Shown here: piece by piece, positions 17,202-24,901 of the stretch
How positions within the stretch are numbered: position 1 is the first letter of the stretch
How the letters are laid out: each line of letters opens with the position of its first letter
From: Streptomyces chattanoogensis
GTDB lineage: Bacteria > Actinomycetota > Actinomycetes > Streptomycetales > Streptomycetaceae
Length of the DNA stretch: 59,179 bases
Direction: 5' to 3'
NCBI RefSeq assembly: GCF_001294335.1
Contig: NZ_LGKG01000158.1
Location: 1-59,179, forward strand
Translations under genes and position numbers: made by a program
The notes under the pieces: generated by a model
The model's input: the letters and a program-made list of their open reading frames with translations, nothing else
Databases searched by the model: none
What the model was told of the DNA's origin: nothing

Positions 17202-18917
17202 ATGCTTATCTGTGGTCTCAAGCTCACGCACGACGGAGCAGTGGCGCTGCTCGACGGCAACCGGTTGGTCTTCAGTGTCGAGGTGGAGAAGCTGGACAAC
17301 GGCCTGCGCTACAGCGAGGTCGCCGATCTCTCGGTCGTGCCGCGCCTGTTGGCCGACTTCGGCTACCAGGTCTCCGATGTCGACGAGTGGGTGATCGACG
17401 GCTGGGACGGGGCGGTCAAGGGCCACACCGCCCTCGCCGACCACGGGACGCCCGTCGCGCTCGACCTCGCCCCCTATCGGGAGAACGACGAGATCACCGA
17501 CCTTCTGCAGGTTGGTCACCGAGCCCAGTTCCCCCTCAACGGGGAGAGGCTGGACTATACGAGCTATGTGCATGCGACCGGTCATCTGGCGAGCGCCTAT
17601 GCGTCCAGTCCCTTCGCAGGGCAAGGCCGTTCGGCCTTCGTCCTGGTCTGGGACGGCGGAATGTTCCCCCGGCTGTACTTCGTGGATCCGGAACGCGGCA
17701 TAGAGAACGGGGGACCGGTCTTCCCCCTCATCGGACACGCCTACGCGACCGCCGCTCACCACTTCGGCCCCTTCCGGCGCACCGACGACTCCCGGACCGT
17801 GGACGATCTGTCGGTCGCCGGCAAGCTCATGGCGTACATCGCCCTGGGCAAGGTTCTCCCGGACATCGTCCAGACCTTCAAGGAATCGTTCGAGGAGTGC
17901 TTCGAGGGGCCCGGCCCGCGGGCGGCGGAGTACCGTGCGCAGATCGGCGGCTGGGGCAGCAACGCCGAGCCGTCACTGTCCCATGTCCACGACTTCTACC
18001 GCGACGTCAGCGTCCGGCTGGACGGAAAGGGGTACTCCGACGAGGACGTGCTGGCCTCCCTGCACCAGTTCCTGGAAGACCTGCTGGTCGACCGGGTGGC
18101 CGCCAAGGTCCGGGAGTGGAAGGGAGAAGGGCCCTGGAACCTGTGCTTCGTCGGCGGCTGTGCGCTGAACATCAAGTGGAACAGTGCCCTGCGCGCCCAC
18201 CCGTCGTTCGCCTCCGTATGGGTGCCCCCCTTCCCCAATGACTCCGGTTCCGCTATCGGCGCCGCCACCGCCCGCCTCATGGCCACCGCAGGGATCCAGG
18301 GCATCGACTGGCACCCCCGTCGCGGCCCGGCGGTCGTCGCCTCGGAACCCCTGCCCGGGTGGACGGCGGCGCCATGCGGCCCCGAGGAGTTGGCCCGGCT
18401 TCTGCACGAGACCGGCCGGCCGGTCGTCGTGGTCAACGGACGAGCCGAGCTCGGCCCCCGCGCGCTCGGCGGCCGCAGCATCCTGGCGGCGGCGGTGGAC
18501 CCGGCGATGAAAGACCTGCTCAACGAGGTCAAGGGACGGGAGAGCTACCGGCCGGTGGCGCCGATCTGCCTCACGGAAGAGGCCCCGGAGATCTTCGACC
18601 CCGGCACCCCCGATCCCCACATGCTCTTCGACCACATGGTGCGCGCGTCGTGGACGGACCGGATTCCTGCCGTACTGCACCTCGACGGCACTGCGCGGCT
18701 CCAGACGGTTTCCCGCGAGGACGACCCGGCGCTGGAGACCGTGCTGCGGGAGTACCACCGCCTGAGCGGCATTCCTGTGTTGTGCAACACCAGCGCCAAC
18801 CACAACGGGCGCGGGTTCTTCCCCGATGTCGCCTCGGTCATGGCCTGGGGCCGGATCGGTCAGGTGTGGAGCGAGAACGTCCTCTACACCCAGCAGGATT
18901 CCGCCCCGCGAAACTGA
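17202..18917 (+). CDS. O-carbamoyltransferase (NodU/TobZ family)
   Basis: 571 residues, the usual size of the two-domain family. The N-terminal Kae1/YrdC-related domain has HATGH (His124, His128 as metal ligands) and VWDGG with Asp151. The C-terminal domain has the diagnostic ELGPRALGGRSILA, then ESYRPVAPIC and IPVLCNTSAN. These enzymes make carbamoyl-adenylate from carbamoyl phosphate and ATP and transfer the carbamoyl group to a hydroxyl. It predicts a carbamate on the final product, perhaps on the hydroxyl made by the SHMT-like enzyme or the monooxygenase. GAAGGA lies 8 bases before ATG 17202. It is the last gene of the coupled operon and ends just before a strong terminator. Confidence 0.94.
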   Translation: MLICGLKLTHDGAVALLDGNRLVFSVEVEKLDNGLRYSEVADLSVVPRLLADFGYQVSDVDEWVIDGWDGAVKGHTALADHGTPVALDLAPYRENDEITDLLQVGHRAQFPLNGERLDYTSYVHATGHLASAYASSPFAGQGRSAFVLVWDGGMFPRLYFVDPERGIENGGPVFPLIGHAYATAAHHFGPFRRTDDSRTVDDLSVAGKLMAYIALGKVLPDIVQTFKESFEECFEGPGPRAAEYRAQIGGWGSNAEPSLSHVHDFYRDVSVRLDGKGYSDEDVLASLHQFLEDLLVDRVAAKVREWKGEGPWNLCFVGGCALNIKWNSALRAHPSFASVWVPPFPNDSGSAIGAATARLMATAGIQGIDWHPRRGPAVVASEPLPGWTAAPCGPEELARLLHETGRPVVVVNGRAELGPRALGGRSILAAAVDPAMKDLLNEVKGRESYRPVAPICLTEEAPEIFDPGTPDPHMLFDHMVRASWTDRIPAVLHLDGTARLQTVSREDDPALETVLREYHRLSGIPVLCNTSANHNGRGFFPDVASVMAWGRIGQVWSENVLYTQQDSAPRN

Positions 18918-18926
18918 GCCGTGCCA

Positions 18927-18971
18927 CCCGGAGCGCGGGTGGGACGTATGCTCACCCGCCCGCGCTCCGGG
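18927..18971. terminator. Bidirectional hairpin terminator between convergent genes
   Basis: A 17-base inverted repeat, arms 18927-18943 and 18955-18971, with one G-T mismatch and an 11-base loop. It sits 9 bases after the carbamoyltransferase stop and 3 bases before the stop of the opposing KAS III-like gene, so it can end transcription of both. It has no U-tract, as is common in Streptomyces. Confidence 0.9.
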
Positions 18972-18974
18972 CGC

Positions 18975-20009
18975 TCAACCGTTCGCCGAGGTGGTCCACT
19001 CCGGCAATTCCTGGATTTCCAGCACGGCACAATTCCAGCTGAATCCGATGCCGCTACCGGCCAGCATCACTTTGTCACCCGCGCTCAGTGCGCCGGTCTC
19101 CACGAGGTGGTTGAGACCGCCGAACTGATCACCGGCACCGATGTGCCCGACATCCATCCCCCAGTCCCAAGTGGTCTGTGACTCCTCGAGTCCGAAAGCG
19201 TCCAGGTAGTCCCACTGCAGCAGGGACCGGCCGATGTTCGGGAACACGAATCGAGAGATGTCGCCGATTTCCAACTCGGCATCGCCGAGAGCGGTCTTTA
19301 CGACATTAACCAAACCGGCATTCCCGCGCATGGCCACCTCGGCGATGCCGACCCGTTCCATGTACACGTCTTTCCGGGCCCTCAGGTCGAGCGGTAGATC
19401 CGTCAGCGAATTCGCCTCGGTGAACTTTCCCCGGTACAGCTCCTCCAGCGTGGAATCCGAGTCCATCGCAGTCGAGAGCACCCGGGCAAACCCCGCGCCG
19501 CGGCTGACGACCGCCGCGGAGGCTCCGTCCGCGAGGATCAGCCACTTTTCGGTGCGGTAGCGGTCGTAGGTCGGCGGGCCGAACTTGTCAGCGGTCGTCA
19601 CCAATGCGGCGCGGCCCTCACAGGTAGCGAGATATGACATGGCGAGAACGAGTCCGGCCAGGCCGCCGTTGGACGCCTGCCTCAGTTCGATAGCCGGGGC
19701 CCGACCGCCCACCGCCTCGTTCTGGATGTAGTAGGCGGGTGTCCAGTGGTCGATGCCCTGGTGATGGAAACTCGCATGCAGGAGCAGCGAGATGTCCTCA
19801 CCGTCACTGCCCGACCGCTGCATTGCGGACCGGGCCGCCTGCACCGCCATTTCGGCCGCCGACTCGTCGGCGGCCACACAAACGGACCGATAGCCGCTCT
19901 TCTCCTGTTCCTCAGCGTCATAGCGGCCATCAGCCACCGCGAGTGCGGTGCTGTCTCTTCCGGGCAGGCACACTCCGGTCGAGGCTATGTACATATCGTT
20001 CCAGCGCAT
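18975..20009 (-). CDS. KAS III-like acyltransferase with Ser replacing the catalytic Cys
   Basis: 344 residues with a thiolase-fold KAS III pattern. The nucleophile position, normally Cys in RQxCNGG, is Ser113 (RQASNGG). Further on it has GHIGAGDQFGGL with His289 and Asp293, and SGIGFSWNCAVLEI, matching the branch (CerJ, DpsC and relatives) that uses a Cys/Ser-His-Asp arrangement rather than the fatty-acid Cys-His-Asn triad. Such proteins transfer acyl groups to hydroxyls or load unusual PKS starters. It is read towards the cluster from its own upstream region and shares the terminator at 18927-18971. A role in acylating the product or priming the KS is inferred; loss of activity is possible but the rest of the active site looks kept. 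Confidence 0.87.
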   Translation of the reverse strand: MRWNDMYIASTGVCLPGRDSTALAVADGRYDAEEQEKSGYRSVCVAADESAAEMAVQAARSAMQRSGSDGEDISLLLHASFHHQGIDHWTPAYYIQNEAVGGRAPAIELRQASNGGLAGLVLAMSYLATCEGRAALVTTADKFGPPTYDRYRTEKWLILADGASAAVVSRGAGFARVLSTAMDSDSTLEELYRGKFTEANSLTDLPLDLRARKDVYMERVGIAEVAMRGNAGLVNVVKTALGDAELEIGDISRFVFPNIGRSLLQWDYLDAFGLEESQTTWDWGMDVGHIGAGDQFGGLNHLVETGALSAGDKVMLAGSGIGFSWNCAVLEIQELPEWTTSANG

Positions 20010-20986
20010 GGCTACGAGTACTTACCTTTCGCTCTTCGGTTGTGCCGAGAAAGAGATCCCGACTCTGAAGATCATCGGGTATGGAGTCTGCGCATTCAAG
20101 AGCTGTGTATCCCGGAAGGTCCGGCAACGTGAATTTGACAAGTCACACCGGCATTGCAACTGACGGCCGCACTGCCGGTCCCATGAGCGCGCCTCCCGAG
20201 CCCGGCGTGCAGGCGGCCGGCTGGTGTGCCCAAAAGGCGGTTCGCTGATTCAGCTGCAGACCCGTCGGCCGCGAGGTGGAAATCCGGCAACGGCCCGTTC
20301 CGCGCCGGCTCTCCGCCCCCTCCGAGGGTGAGGGCGATGAGGAGGAAGAGGAGAAGGTCACGCTGGGTGCGGAGCGCATCGAGTTCAAGGGGCGCGGGCG
20401 ACGGCCCCGGCGGCTTCATCGCCGGGCGATGAGGTGGTCCGGGCATCAACCGGTAGCGGCCTTCGGCGCGTTGGCATGGGCAGCAGTCGGCGGAAGTGCC
20501 GACCATCACCCACCTCAGCCGGCCGCTGGCGGTGTGTTTGGCGAGGAGCTCGTCCAGGTCACGCTCGAAGAACGGCGCCTTGCCCGAGCTCAGGGTGTGG
20601 ACCTTGTCGATGCCCAAGTCCATGCCCAGGACCTCATGGCTGAGCACCTGTTGGGTGTGGACTCCAGGGTGATCCCGCACCCGAACGTGCCATCCCCGGC
20701 GGACCCGAGCAGCAGAATGTCGGCGTCTTCTACCAGGTTCGTGTCACCGGAGGCCAGTTGCGGCCGGGGCCGAACGGCGAAGTCGCTGAGTCCGTTCGGA
20801 CTCCGGCCTTGCCCTGGCTCAGACGCTTCCGGCGACCGGCCACGTCGTCGCCGTCCGGTCGGCGGCCTGATCCAGCACTGAGGCGCTGTCAAGGCCCTGC
20901 TCTGCCGAAGCTACGGCGACCGCTTCGCGTCCCGGACGTGGCCGGGCCGGACGACGATGGCGACGGTGGCACTGACGCTTGAGTGT
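20010..20986. other. Gene-poor boundary stretch at the right end of the biosynthetic cluster
   Basis: No convincing gene. On the minus strand around 20430-20680 a short reading (HEVLGMDLGIDKVH, then DLDELLAKHTASGR) loosely recalls the N-terminal DEDD region of IS110-family transposases, but it quickly degenerates, so it is at best a transposase remnant. The KAS III-like gene must have its promoter in the 20010-20150 part. No tRNA or clear direct repeat was found. Confidence 0.4.
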
Positions 20987-21946
20987 CTACCTGGATTCGA
21001 CCTGCCCGAGCGGGTCGGGGCCGGAGGCCAGCGCGTCACGCGCGGTCTGCCAGGCGGAGTCCTCGGGGTAGAGCTCGCTGCGCAGGTAGGCCCAGGTGAG
21101 CCGCGCGACCGCGGCGACCCGCTCGGGGTTCTCGTCCGTGGTCTCGGCGACGTCGTATCCGGAGACCCCGCCGAGCCCGTGCTCCGCGTCGAACAGGGTG
21201 AGCAGCGACTTGGGGCCTGGAGAGAGGGTGTACGGATCGGCGTGCCAGTCCGCGCCGGCGACCGTGAGGAAGGCGGAGTCGTCCTTGTCGCCGGCGACCA
21301 CGAGCGTGGGGGTCGTCATGGTGGAGAAGTCCGTGGTCAGGAAGAACGAGTAGTTCTCGATGGTGAAGGCGGTGAGGGCGTCACCGCCCCGGCCGGGCGC
21401 GGCGAGCAGCACACCTGCCTTGATGCGGGGCTCGGCCAGGTCCACCTCGGTTCCGTCGTGCGGATCGGTGAGGCGGGCGCCCAGCAGCAGGCTCGCGGTG
21501 TGCCCGCCCATCGAGTGTCCGGCCACCGCGACCCGGCTGTGGTCGAGGCGCCCGAGGAGCTGCGGGACGGCGGCCTCGATCACGTCGAGCTGGTCGATGA
21601 TGCGCGTCATGTCCTCGGCCCGGGTGCGCCAGTGCGGTACAGCCTCGGGCTGGTCGGGGTCCAGGCTGAGCGTCCTGGAGTCCAGATGGGTCGGCTGGAT
21701 CACGACGAAGCCGTGTGCCGCCCAGAAGTTCGCCAGCGGGGCGTAGCCGTTCAGCGAGGAGAGGTTGTTGGAGAAGCCGAGGCCGTGCGAGAGGAGGATG
21801 ACCGGCAGCTCGCTCCCCGTCACCGGGGCGGAGACACGCACCTGCAGGTCCACGGCTCGGCCGGGAGCCGGCAGCACCACCGGGCTGACCGAGAGGACGG
21901 GTGTGGGCGAGCTGAGGGTGTCGGCTGCGTAAGCGGGATTACTCAT
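20987..21946 (-). CDS. Alpha/beta hydrolase (PAF-acetylhydrolase/dienelactone hydrolase-like)
   Basis: 319 residues. The oxyanion region LSHGLGFSNN is followed by the nucleophile elbow GHSMGG, an acid in VVAGDKDDS and a His in DAEHGLGG, so a full Ser-Asp-His triad is present. AAPGRGG and the long cap region between Ser and Asp resemble the chlorophyllase/PAF-acetylhydrolase-type branch. The N-terminus has no clear lipobox or signal peptide, so it is probably cytoplasmic. It is transcribed divergently from the TetR gene with a shared palindromic operator between them, suggesting that the regulator represses it until a small ligand, perhaps an ester substrate, appears. The substrate cannot be named. 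Confidence 0.9.
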   Translation of the reverse strand: MSNPAYAADTLSSPTPVLSVSPVVLPAPGRAVDLQVRVSAPVTGSELPVILLSHGLGFSNNLSSLNGYAPLANFWAAHGFVVIQPTHLDSRTLSLDPDQPEAVPHWRTRAEDMTRIIDQLDVIEAAVPQLLGRLDHSRVAVAGHSMGGHTASLLLGARLTDPHDGTEVDLAEPRIKAGVLLAAPGRGGDALTAFTIENYSFFLTTDFSTMTTPTLVVAGDKDDSAFLTVAGADWHADPYTLSPGPKSLLTLFDAEHGLGGVSGYDVAETTDENPERVAAVARLTWAYLRSELYPEDSAWQTARDALASGPDPLGQVESR

Positions 21947-22036
21947 GAGGGGTGTGCCTTTCGATGGCCCCTGCCGGCGGTCGTGTAGGGCCTGCCGCAG
22001 GTAAGGCGAAGCGCCCGCCGTCAGCTACCCTGAAAG

Positions 22037-22075
22037 CGGATCGTTGTTCCATTTAAGATACGGAACACTGATCCG
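22037..22075. promoter_or_regulatory. Palindromic operator, probable TetR binding site
   Basis: An imperfect inverted repeat with 14-base arms, 22037-22050 and 22062-22075, with two mismatches and an 11-base spacer (cores TGTTCC and GGAACA). The spacer contains TAAGAT, a plausible -10 box, so binding would block transcription. It lies between the hydrolase and tetR starts. Confidence 0.8.
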
Positions 22076-22106
22076 TTTCGTCAACGGCCACTGGAAGGAG
22101 TGCGTG

Positions 22107-22721
22107 GTGCCCACTGCAGGCCAGCCCAAAGGGGCGTCTGCTCGCAGCAAGCGGGCGGACGCGGTGCGCAACCAGCGGACGCTGCTCGACGCCGCCGCGG
22201 AGGTGTTCGTGTCCTCGGGGGTCGATGCGCCGATCCGGGAGATCGCGGCGCGGGCGGGCGTCGGACTGGGGACGCTCTACCGCCACTTCCCGACCCGGGC
22301 GGACCTCGTCACCGCCGTCTACCGCCACCAGATCGAGGCGTGCGCCGAGGCCGGCCCGAACCTCCTGGCCGACGCGCCCTCCCCGTTCGACGCACTGCGC
22401 CAGTGGATCGACCTCTTCGTCGACTTCCTGATCACCAAGCACGGGCTCGCGGACGCCCTGCAGTCCGACAGCGACCGCTTCGCCGCCCTGCACACCCACT
22501 TCCTCGACCGCCTCATGCCTGTCTGCGCCCAACTCCTCGACGCCGCAGCCGACGCCGGTGACATCGCGCCCGGCATCCAGCCCTACGAACTCATGCGCGG
22601 CATCGGCAACCTCTGCATCGGACGGGACACCGACCCCCGCTACGACCCCCGCCGACTGATTGAACTGCTACTCCAAGGACTGCGCCGACAGCACTCACCC
22701 GGCGCCGACGACACGCACTGA
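22107..22721 (+). CDS. TetR-family transcriptional regulator
   Basis: 204 residues. A TetR N-terminal helix-turn-helix is clear: TLLDAAAEVFVSSGVDAPIREIA then AGVGLGTLYRHFPTRADL. The C-terminal ligand domain is helical and fits the branch with PYELMRGIGNLCIG near the end. GTG 22107 is preferred over 22104 because GGAAGGAG then sits 6 bases upstream. It is divergent from the hydrolase gene, and the palindrome at 22037-22075 overlaps the promoter region, so autorepression and control of the hydrolase are likely. The ligand is unknown. Confidence 0.92.
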   Translation: MPTAGQPKGASARSKRADAVRNQRTLLDAAAEVFVSSGVDAPIREIAARAGVGLGTLYRHFPTRADLVTAVYRHQIEACAEAGPNLLADAPSPFDALRQWIDLFVDFLITKHGLADALQSDSDRFAALHTHFLDRLMPVCAQLLDAAADAGDIAPGIQPYELMRGIGNLCIGRDTDPRYDPRRLIELLLQGLRRQHSPGADDTH

Positions 22722-23074
22722 CCCGCTCCCCGGCAGGCGATCTCTCTCGCAAACGTCCTACTGCTACCGCTGAGGGGTGCCCAGGCTGTCGTATTGTCCC
22801 GCCGAGTCGCGTGGCGGCCGGCCTCAGTCGTCCGTCTCACCTGGTGGGTGAGGGGACCGTCGGGCGTGTCGTGCCCGAGCGATTCGCGGCCGATGTAGGG
22901 AGGTCCCCAGGGCTCGGGATCGATCGCGTAGCGGCCCCGCGGAACGGTGGAAGGTGCCTGGCGTGTCTCCTTGTCCCGGTCGCGCTGGTCGTCGGAGACG
23001 GCAGGGATGGCGGCAAGTTCGGCCAGCTCCGGCGTGATCGCAGTGCCGCACTTGGAACAGAGGAAGACGGTCAT
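22640..23074 (-). pseudogene. Truncated hypothetical protein with CxxC N-terminus
   Basis: Starting at 23074 the reading begins MTVFLCSKCGTAITPELAEL and continues through STVPRGRYAIDPEPWGPPYIGRE. I recognise this as the N-terminal part of a small Streptomyces hypothetical family with an N-terminal CxxC. After about residue 55 the composition changes to Arg/Ser-rich sequence typical of an out-of-frame reading, and the frame runs antisense into the 3' end of tetR. The original C-terminus therefore seems to have been lost. Function unknown. Confidence 0.5.
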
Positions 23075-23090
23075 CCCCTCGTTGTAGTCC

Positions 23091-23285
23091 TCAGGGCGGC
23101 GGCTTCGCATCCTCGTTTCGCTGCTCGGAGTCGATGCGCGCGACGACACCGCGGAAGTCGGGCATGCCAAGGTGGACGGTGGGGCGCCGGGCCGCGAAGT
23201 CGCGCATGGTGCCGAGCTTCTGCTCTGCGGCGGTGAGGCTGGCCTCGATCGCGGCGACCTCGCCGATCGAGTCCGATCTCCTGGC
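23091..23285 (-). pseudogene. Fragment resembling the C-terminal tail of an actinobacterial integrase/recombinase
   Basis: The reading SDSIGEVAAIEASLTAAEQK, then a stretch ending VHLGMPDFRGVVARI, follows the pattern GE-(I/V)-xx-I-xx-(S/T)-L ... R-x-x-V-x-LGMP. The same pattern occurs, inverted, in the plus-strand fragment that begins next to it. Such coiled-coil tails followed by a short LG(M/I)P segment are, to my recollection, found at the C-termini of Streptomyces site-specific integrases. No catalytic domain is attached, so this is a remnant at best. Confidence 0.4.
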
Positions 23286-23451
23286 TCGCCGGACTCGTGC
23301 CGAGCAGGAGGGCTGGCTCGGAGAGATCGGGGACATCGGCCTCACCCTCACCTTCCTCCGTCAGAAAGGCGCAGAGAGCCAGCGGCTCGCTCGCATCGCG
23401 CCGGTCAGCCTCGGCATGCCGCGTCTCCGGTCTGCGGAGAGCGACCGGTGA
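23281..23451 (+). pseudogene. Second integrase-tail-like fragment, head-to-head with the previous one
   Basis: The reading runs ARRTRAEQEGWLGEIGDIGL, TLTFLRQKGAES, then VSLGMPRLRSAESDR and a stop. It is paralogous in pattern to the minus-strand fragment ending near 23285. The two are arranged with their broken ends together, as after an inversion or two nested insertions. No upstream catalytic domain remains. Confidence 0.4.
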
Positions 23452-23465
23452 TCAGAACTCGTCGA

Positions 23466-23840
23466 TCACACGTCGGCAAGGATCGCGGCTCTCAGCCGGG
23501 CGTACTCGTCGACAGCAGCGGGCACATCGTCGAAGTAGTCGTCCCAGAAGCCGGCGCGCTGCCATTCACGCGGCGCCAAGGTCAGTCTGCCGTCCTCCAG
23601 TGCTGCGACCCAGCAGCTCGGCATTCGACTGCTCACGACCGTGAACATCGCTGCGTCCCACAGCCCTGGGCTGTCCCGGTACTCCGTGGTGTCGAGCAGC
23701 TCAGGAATGCGGAGCAGCACTCGGTTCGCGGTGGTGAGGACTTCCAGCACCGGGTACTCCGCTCCGACACGGATGGAAGGGTGGTCGGTCACGACCTCTC
23801 CGGTCGCCGGGCTGGTGATGTGAGTGCAGCGGACGATCAT
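23466..23840 (-). CDS. Small hypothetical protein
   Basis: 124 residues starting MIVRCTHITSPATGE and containing VGAEYPVLEVLTTANRVLLRIP, PSCWVAALEDGRLTLAPREW and FWDDYFDD. Codon use and composition fit a real gene, and I believe similar short acidic proteins occur in other Streptomyces, but no functional domain is known to me. It has no signal peptide or membrane segment. It stands alone between integrase-like fragments and the phosphotransferase gene. Confidence 0.7.
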   Translation of the reverse strand: MIVRCTHITSPATGEVVTDHPSIRVGAEYPVLEVLTTANRVLLRIPELLDTTEYRDSPGLWDAAMFTVVSSRMPSCWVAALEDGRLTLAPREWQRAGFWDDYFDDVPAAVDEYARLRAAILADV

Positions 23841-24067
23841 GCGGGCAGCCTATGCAGGCACGAGGCCTGCTCGGCTCGTCGAGTTGCAAAGTGCAGAGAA
23901 GGAAGCGGAACCAGGCCAGCAGCTCGTACGCGTACGAGCGGAGCGAGGCTGGACTGTCGTCGTCGGCGAGCATCGAGCAGGAACTCGCCGACCGCCGCCA
24001 CCTCGATCCCGTCCCGGTCGAGCAGTCGGAGCAGGCACACGCTCGACGCGTGACGTGTGCTCGGTGG

Positions 24068-24805
24068 TCAACGCAGGGCGCTCTCCATATCGACCCGGTG
24101 ATCAGAGGCCCACTGATACGCCTCCTGCACCTCTGTCACTGCCCCCGCATCGCGGAGACGGACCATTGAGGGGTTTCCAGAGTCCGCAGCAGCTTCGATG
24201 CCACGCCAGCACCTGTCCTGCCACCACAAGATCACGGAAACGAGATCACTCCGTTCGACCAGCCCATAGCTGTCAGCGATCAGCCTCAACCGTCGCGCAG
24301 TGTGGGCCGTATCTCCGACGCCTGGCCCAAGTCCGAGATATTGCCAACATACGTGGGCGACGTCATGAATGCGCCCACCCGGCGCAGCCAAGTCCCAGTC
24401 GATAAAGGCCACTGGGCGCAAGGCGCCGCTCACGGGCCGATAGACGGTGTTCTTGGGCGAGAGGTCGTTGTGACATACGACCTCGTGTGATCCGGCCAGT
24501 TCCGTGCCTGCCGTCAGGTCGTGAAACTCCCGCACGAGCTGAGCAACCCGCACCAGACTTTCGTCGGAGCACACGGCCGGCGGCTGTTGCGGCTCCCAGG
24601 CCACGTGCCCTTCGAGGTAGGTGAGCACTTCGCGCCCCTCCTCGTCGATGCCGCGGTAGCGCGGTGCACCGGTCCATCCGCTGGTCTCGAATGTCTTCAG
24701 CAAGTGGCCGATGAACCCGGTCCTGGCCGACGCGGGGCGGCGCACGGTGGACCCGACACGCACAACGTGGTTGTCCAACCCACCAGGCAAGGACGACTCA
24801 GTCAT
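24068..24805 (-). CDS. Aminoglycoside phosphotransferase-family (APH) protein
   Basis: 245 residues. The catalytic loop CHNDLSPKN (Brenner-type H-x-D-x-x-x-x-N) and the metal-binding FIDWDLAAPG are both present, so it should be an active small-molecule kinase of the APH/choline kinase fold. The N-terminal lobe is short and the glycine-rich loop is not obvious (VGSTVRRP may stand in), as in many actinomycete APH-like proteins of unknown substrate. Upstream sequence gives little help on regulation. Nothing links it directly to the biosynthetic cluster; a resistance role is possible but unproven. Confidence 0.86.
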   Translation of the reverse strand: MTESSLPGGLDNHVVRVGSTVRRPASARTGFIGHLLKTFETSGWTGAPRYRGIDEEGREVLTYLEGHVAWEPQQPPAVCSDESLVRVAQLVREFHDLTAGTELAGSHEVVCHNDLSPKNTVYRPVSGALRPVAFIDWDLAAPGGRIHDVAHVCWQYLGLGPGVGDTAHTARRLRLIADSYGLVERSDLVSVILWWQDRCWRGIEAAADSGNPSMVRLRDAGAVTEVQEAYQWASDHRVDMESALR

Positions 24806-24901
24806 CCCTCCATCGTGCGGTGTTGGTGATCACCGCGTCGTGACTGAGTGGTCCATCTGGCGGGACTCGTCGACTGATGCGTTCATGAAGCCCGCTTCGG
24901 G

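Noticed and set aside
20096..20680. Intact IS110-type transposase
   Set aside because: Only a faint N-terminal resemblance over about 40 residues; no full catalytic set or terminal repeats.
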